This document shows positions 6,223-8,162 of a DNA stretch of 8,162 nt, piece after piece (within the stretch, counting starts at the first letter, position 1; each line of letters starts with the position of its first letter). The stretch covers positions 1 to 8,162 of the forward strand of contig JADGRS010000128.1 of NCBI GenBank assembly GCA_017880705.1, in the 5' to 3' direction. The stretch comes from Burkholderiales bacterium. Its GTDB lineage: Bacteria > Pseudomonadota > Gammaproteobacteria > Burkholderiales > Usitatibacteraceae. The notes beneath the pieces are model-generated. The model was not told the origin of the DNA, made no database searches, and was given only the letters and a program-made list of their open reading frames with translations. Position numbers and translations under genes: made by a program.

Positions 6223-7512
6223 CTACCTTACGCTGAACGGCGCCGAAAAGGGGCGTCCGAACGCGATGCCGCCGTTGACCGTCTGCACGGGCCGGATGAA
6301 CACGTTGCCCTTGCGCTTGTTGTTGCGCGTATCGACGAACTCCACGGGGCCGTTCACGACCTCGAGGATGGTCGCGTCGCCGGGCGCGCCCACCTGCAGC
6401 GTGCCGAGCTTCGCGATCTTGCCGATGGCGCGCGACGGCGCGATCGTGGTCATCTCGACCACCTGCTCCAGCGAGAATCCCATGTTCATGAACTTGCTCA
6501 TGACCCACGTGAGGTAGGGCATGCCCGGCGTATTGCCCGAGAAGACGTGCATGTCCGAGGAGATCGTATCGGGTGTCGCGCCCGCGGCGATCGCGGCCTC
6601 GGCGATGGTGTAGTCGAAGGAGCCTCCGCCGTGCCCCACGTCGAAGTGCACGCCGCGCCGCTTGGCCTCGAGCGCGGCCGGAAGGATCTTCCCGTCCTGC
6701 ACGATATTGGTGAAGTCGTCGCGCAGGTTGGGCGCGCCCGAGTAGCAGTGCGTGAGGATGTCGCGCGGCCGAAGCGTATTCAGGATGTCCGACATGAGCT
6801 GGCGGTTCTCGACGCCGCCGATGTGGCACATCACCTTGGCGCCCACGACGCCCGACAGCTCGCAGGCGCGGATCGCCCGCTTGAGCGGCTCGAGGCCCGC
6901 CTTGGCGATCACGTTCTCCGACATGCGCACCTTGATCCCGATCGCGATGTCGGCGTTCTCCGCGAGCGTGCGCGCCGCATCCTCGGTGCGCGCGTAGTCC
7001 ATGTTGTAGAGCTCGCCGACCGGGAATCCCGAGAGGCCGATGTTGGCGATGTGCACGAACGCGTAGAGGCGCGTGCGCGTCGAGCCCACGATGAAGCGGC
7101 GGAACGCGGCGAAATTGTTCGCGCCCCCGTCGCCCGCGGAGACCGCCGTCGTCGTGCCCTGGAACGGCACGAGCTCGTCGGCGGGAATGCCGATGGCGGA
7201 GCCGTAGGGATAGGTGTGCGCGTGAAGGTCTATGAGCCCGGGTGTCACGAGCCTTCCGGTCGCGTCGATCGTGCGCAACGTGCGCTCGGCGGGAATCCCC
7301 ACCTCGACCGCCTCGACGATCCCATTCTTGATGCCGATGTCCCGAACCGCGCGCAAGCGCTGGCTCGGATCGAGGACTTCGCCTCCCTTGATCACGAGAT
7401 CGAACTTGTCGTTGGGAGCCATCGCGGCGCGCACGGCGCCGGGCAGCGTCGCGGCGGCGAGCGAGGAAGCGACGGAGAGGACGAAGCGGCGGCGGTCGAT
7501 CCGGTGGTTCAT
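6223..7512 (-). CDS. Tat-exported amidohydrolase/deacetylase-family metallohydrolase
   Basis: Predicted metal-dependent amidohydrolase of 429 aa. The N-terminus has a twin-arginine-type signal (IDRRRFVLS, residues 5-13, then a hydrophobic stretch ending near GAVRAAM, ~25-31), so the enzyme probably acts in the periplasm. After a small beta domain (DLVIKGGEVLDP) the barrel shows the metal ligands of the superfamily: H97 and H99 (DLHAH), K194 (GIKVRMS, likely carboxylated), H230 (CHIGG), H255 (THCYSG) and D320 (SSDMH). This pattern fits the dihydroorotase-like amidohydrolase/deacetylase group; the substrate could be an N-acyl, cyclic amide or imide compound. The start is ATG 7512, with GGAGG 7 nt upstream (7520-7524); the reading frame extends further upstream, but the Tat signal and ribosome site fix this start. 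It is first in the minus-strand operon, divergent from parC, and may prepare a substrate for the hydroxylase. Confidence 0.85.
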   Translation of the reverse strand: MNHRIDRRRFVLSVASSLAAATLPGAVRAAMAPNDKFDLVIKGGEVLDPSQRLRAVRDIGIKNGIVEAVEVGIPAERTLRTIDATGRLVTPGLIDLHAHTYPYGSAIGIPADELVPFQGTTTAVSAGDGGANNFAAFRRFIVGSTRTRLYAFVHIANIGLSGFPVGELYNMDYARTEDAARTLAENADIAIGIKVRMSENVIAKAGLEPLKRAIRACELSGVVGAKVMCHIGGVENRQLMSDILNTLRPRDILTHCYSGAPNLRDDFTNIVQDGKILPAALEAKRRGVHFDVGHGGGSFDYTIAEAAIAAGATPDTISSDMHVFSGNTPGMPYLTWVMSKFMNMGFSLEQVVEMTTIAPSRAIGKIAKLGTLQVGAPGDATILEVVNGPVEFVDTRNNKRKGNVFIRPVQTVNGGIAFGRPFSAPFSVR

Positions 7513-7622
7513 GGTGTTTCCTCCGGGGAAGTTCTGCTTTTTTTCGCGCCGGCCGATGGTGAACCGGCGACCGCGCGAGGTCAAGGACGTTAGAATCGGC
7601 ATCTTTGGATCGCCGCTGCGCC
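7513..7622. promoter_or_regulatory. Divergent promoter region between the amidohydrolase operon and parC
   Basis: This 110-bp gap separates the two divergent starts. For parC (+), TAGAAT at 7591-7596 matches the sigma-70 -10 consensus at five of six positions, with no good -35 at 16-18 bp. For the minus strand, TTGACC (7584-7579, five of six against TTGACA) lies 17 bp from a weak CACCAT -10 (7561-7556). If both are real they lie very close together and could interfere. An inverted repeat, CGCCGG 7547-7552 and CCGGCG 7564-7569, overlaps the minus-strand -10. A run of seven T on the plus strand (7538-7544) gives an A-rich leader just before the amidohydrolase ribosome site. The elements are inferred by eye. 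Confidence 0.4.
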
Positions 7623-8162
7623 ATGAAATCCACCACCAAGAACCGGAAGTCCGCGCCACGCGCGGCGGACAGCCGTTCCGGCGACTTGTTCGCGGACTCC
7701 GCGGGGCAGCCTCCACGCGAGCCTCCCGTTCCGCCGTCGCGCGGCGGCGAGCCGCCGCAGCGCGCAGCCGAGGGCCCTTCGCTATCGGAATTCGCTTCGC
7801 GCGCCTATCTCGCCTATGCGATGAGCGTGGTCAAGGGTCGCGCCCTTCCCTCCGTCGAGGACGGCCAGAAGCCGGTGCAGCGACGCATCCTCTTCACCAT
7901 GCGCGAGATGGGCAACCGCTCCGACTCGCCGCACAAGAAGAGCGCGCGCGTCGTGGGCGACGTGATCGGCAAGTACCATCCCCACGGCGACGTGGCGGTG
8001 TATGAGGCGGCGGTGCGCATGGCGCAGGACTTCACGCTGCGCTATCCGTTGATCGACGGCCAAGGCAACTTCGGCACGCGCGACGGCGACAGCCCCGCGG
8101 CCTACCGCTATACCGAGGTGCGCCTCACCGACTTCGCGGAGCAGGTGCTGCTCTCGGAGCTC
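7623..8162 (+). CDS. parC: DNA topoisomerase IV subunit A (ParC), N-terminal part
   Basis: DNA-cleaving subunit of topoisomerase IV. The first 180 codons are in the window and the frame runs off the right edge without a stop. Residues 1-52 are a charged, Pro/Arg-rich, probably disordered extension. The winged-helix cleavage domain follows: [18 protein letters not shown] (53-70), the [11 protein letters not shown] segment (80-90), [19 protein letters not shown] (105-123), and the catalytic R162-Y163 in AAYRYTE. At the quinolone-contact position (E. coli ParC S80) the residue is V124, while the E84 equivalent (E128) is kept. The start is ATG 7623; no strong ribosome site precedes it, and there is no better in-frame start before the conserved core. 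The pairing with parE on the same strand and [17 protein letters not shown] favour ParC over GyrA. Confidence 0.93.
   Translation, partial: MKSTTKNRKSAPRAADSRSGDLFADSAGQPPREPPVPPSRGGEPPQRAAEGPSLSEFASRAYLAYAMSVVKGRALPSVEDGQKPVQRRILFTMREMGNRSDSPHKKSARVVGDVIGKYHPHGDVAVYEAAVRMAQDFTLRYPLIDGQGNFGTRDGDSPAAYRYTEVRLTDFAEQVLLSEL

Noticed and set aside
6172..7593. Plus-strand open frame of about 473 codons opposite the amidohydrolase, and similar frames opposite the other genes
   Set aside because: Composition is Arg/Asp/Val/His-rich repeats of the codon-position pattern, without domains. The minus-strand amidohydrolase has all its metal ligands and a good ribosome site.
7513..7716. N-terminal extension of the amidohydrolase to an ATG at 7716
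   Set aside because: It would run into parC coding sequence and bury the Tat signal. A strong GGAGG site is placed correctly for ATG 7512.

Overview
The window looks like a GC-rich proteobacterial chromosome, most likely a betaproteobacterium. This is inferred from the ParE and ParC sequences, the strongly G/C-ending codons and the TAGAAT-type promoter box before parC; it is not proven. Nothing points to a phage, plasmid or CRISPR. Coding density is very high and no gene-free stretch exceeds about 110 bases.

Layout: positions 1-1068 (+) hold the C-terminal part of parE (topoisomerase IV subunit B). Positions 7623-8162 (+) hold the N-terminal part of parC (subunit A). Between them lies a block of five genes, all on the minus strand. 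In transcription order (right to left) these are: a Tat-exported amidohydrolase/deacetylase-family metallohydrolase (7512-6223), a small [2Fe-2S] subunit (6194-5718) and a molybdopterin-binding large subunit (5716-3584) of an isoquinoline 1-oxidoreductase/nicotinate-dehydrogenase-like molybdenum hydroxylase, then a putative HTH-SAM-methyltransferase fusion (3473-2022), and a divergent methylenetetrahydrofolate-reductase-like protein (2062-1112).

The first three minus-strand genes are tightly packed (28 nt, then 1 nt) and look like one operon for hydrolysis and hydroxylation of an unidentified, perhaps N-heterocyclic or amide-containing, substrate. The last two genes overlap by about 41 nt and form a second unit for methyl/one-carbon chemistry. 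A 110-nt gap separates the two units. It contains a perfect 22-bp palindrome within an array of five GTGGGA/GTGGGC-type half-sites, the most striking unexplained element in the window.

The block converges with parE across a short hairpin and diverges from parC across a 110-bp promoter region. The main points of interest are the half-site array, the uncharacterised HTH-methyltransferase/MTHFR pair, and the placement of the whole block between the two topoisomerase IV genes. Enzyme families are assigned from motifs read in the sequence. Substrates are unknown.
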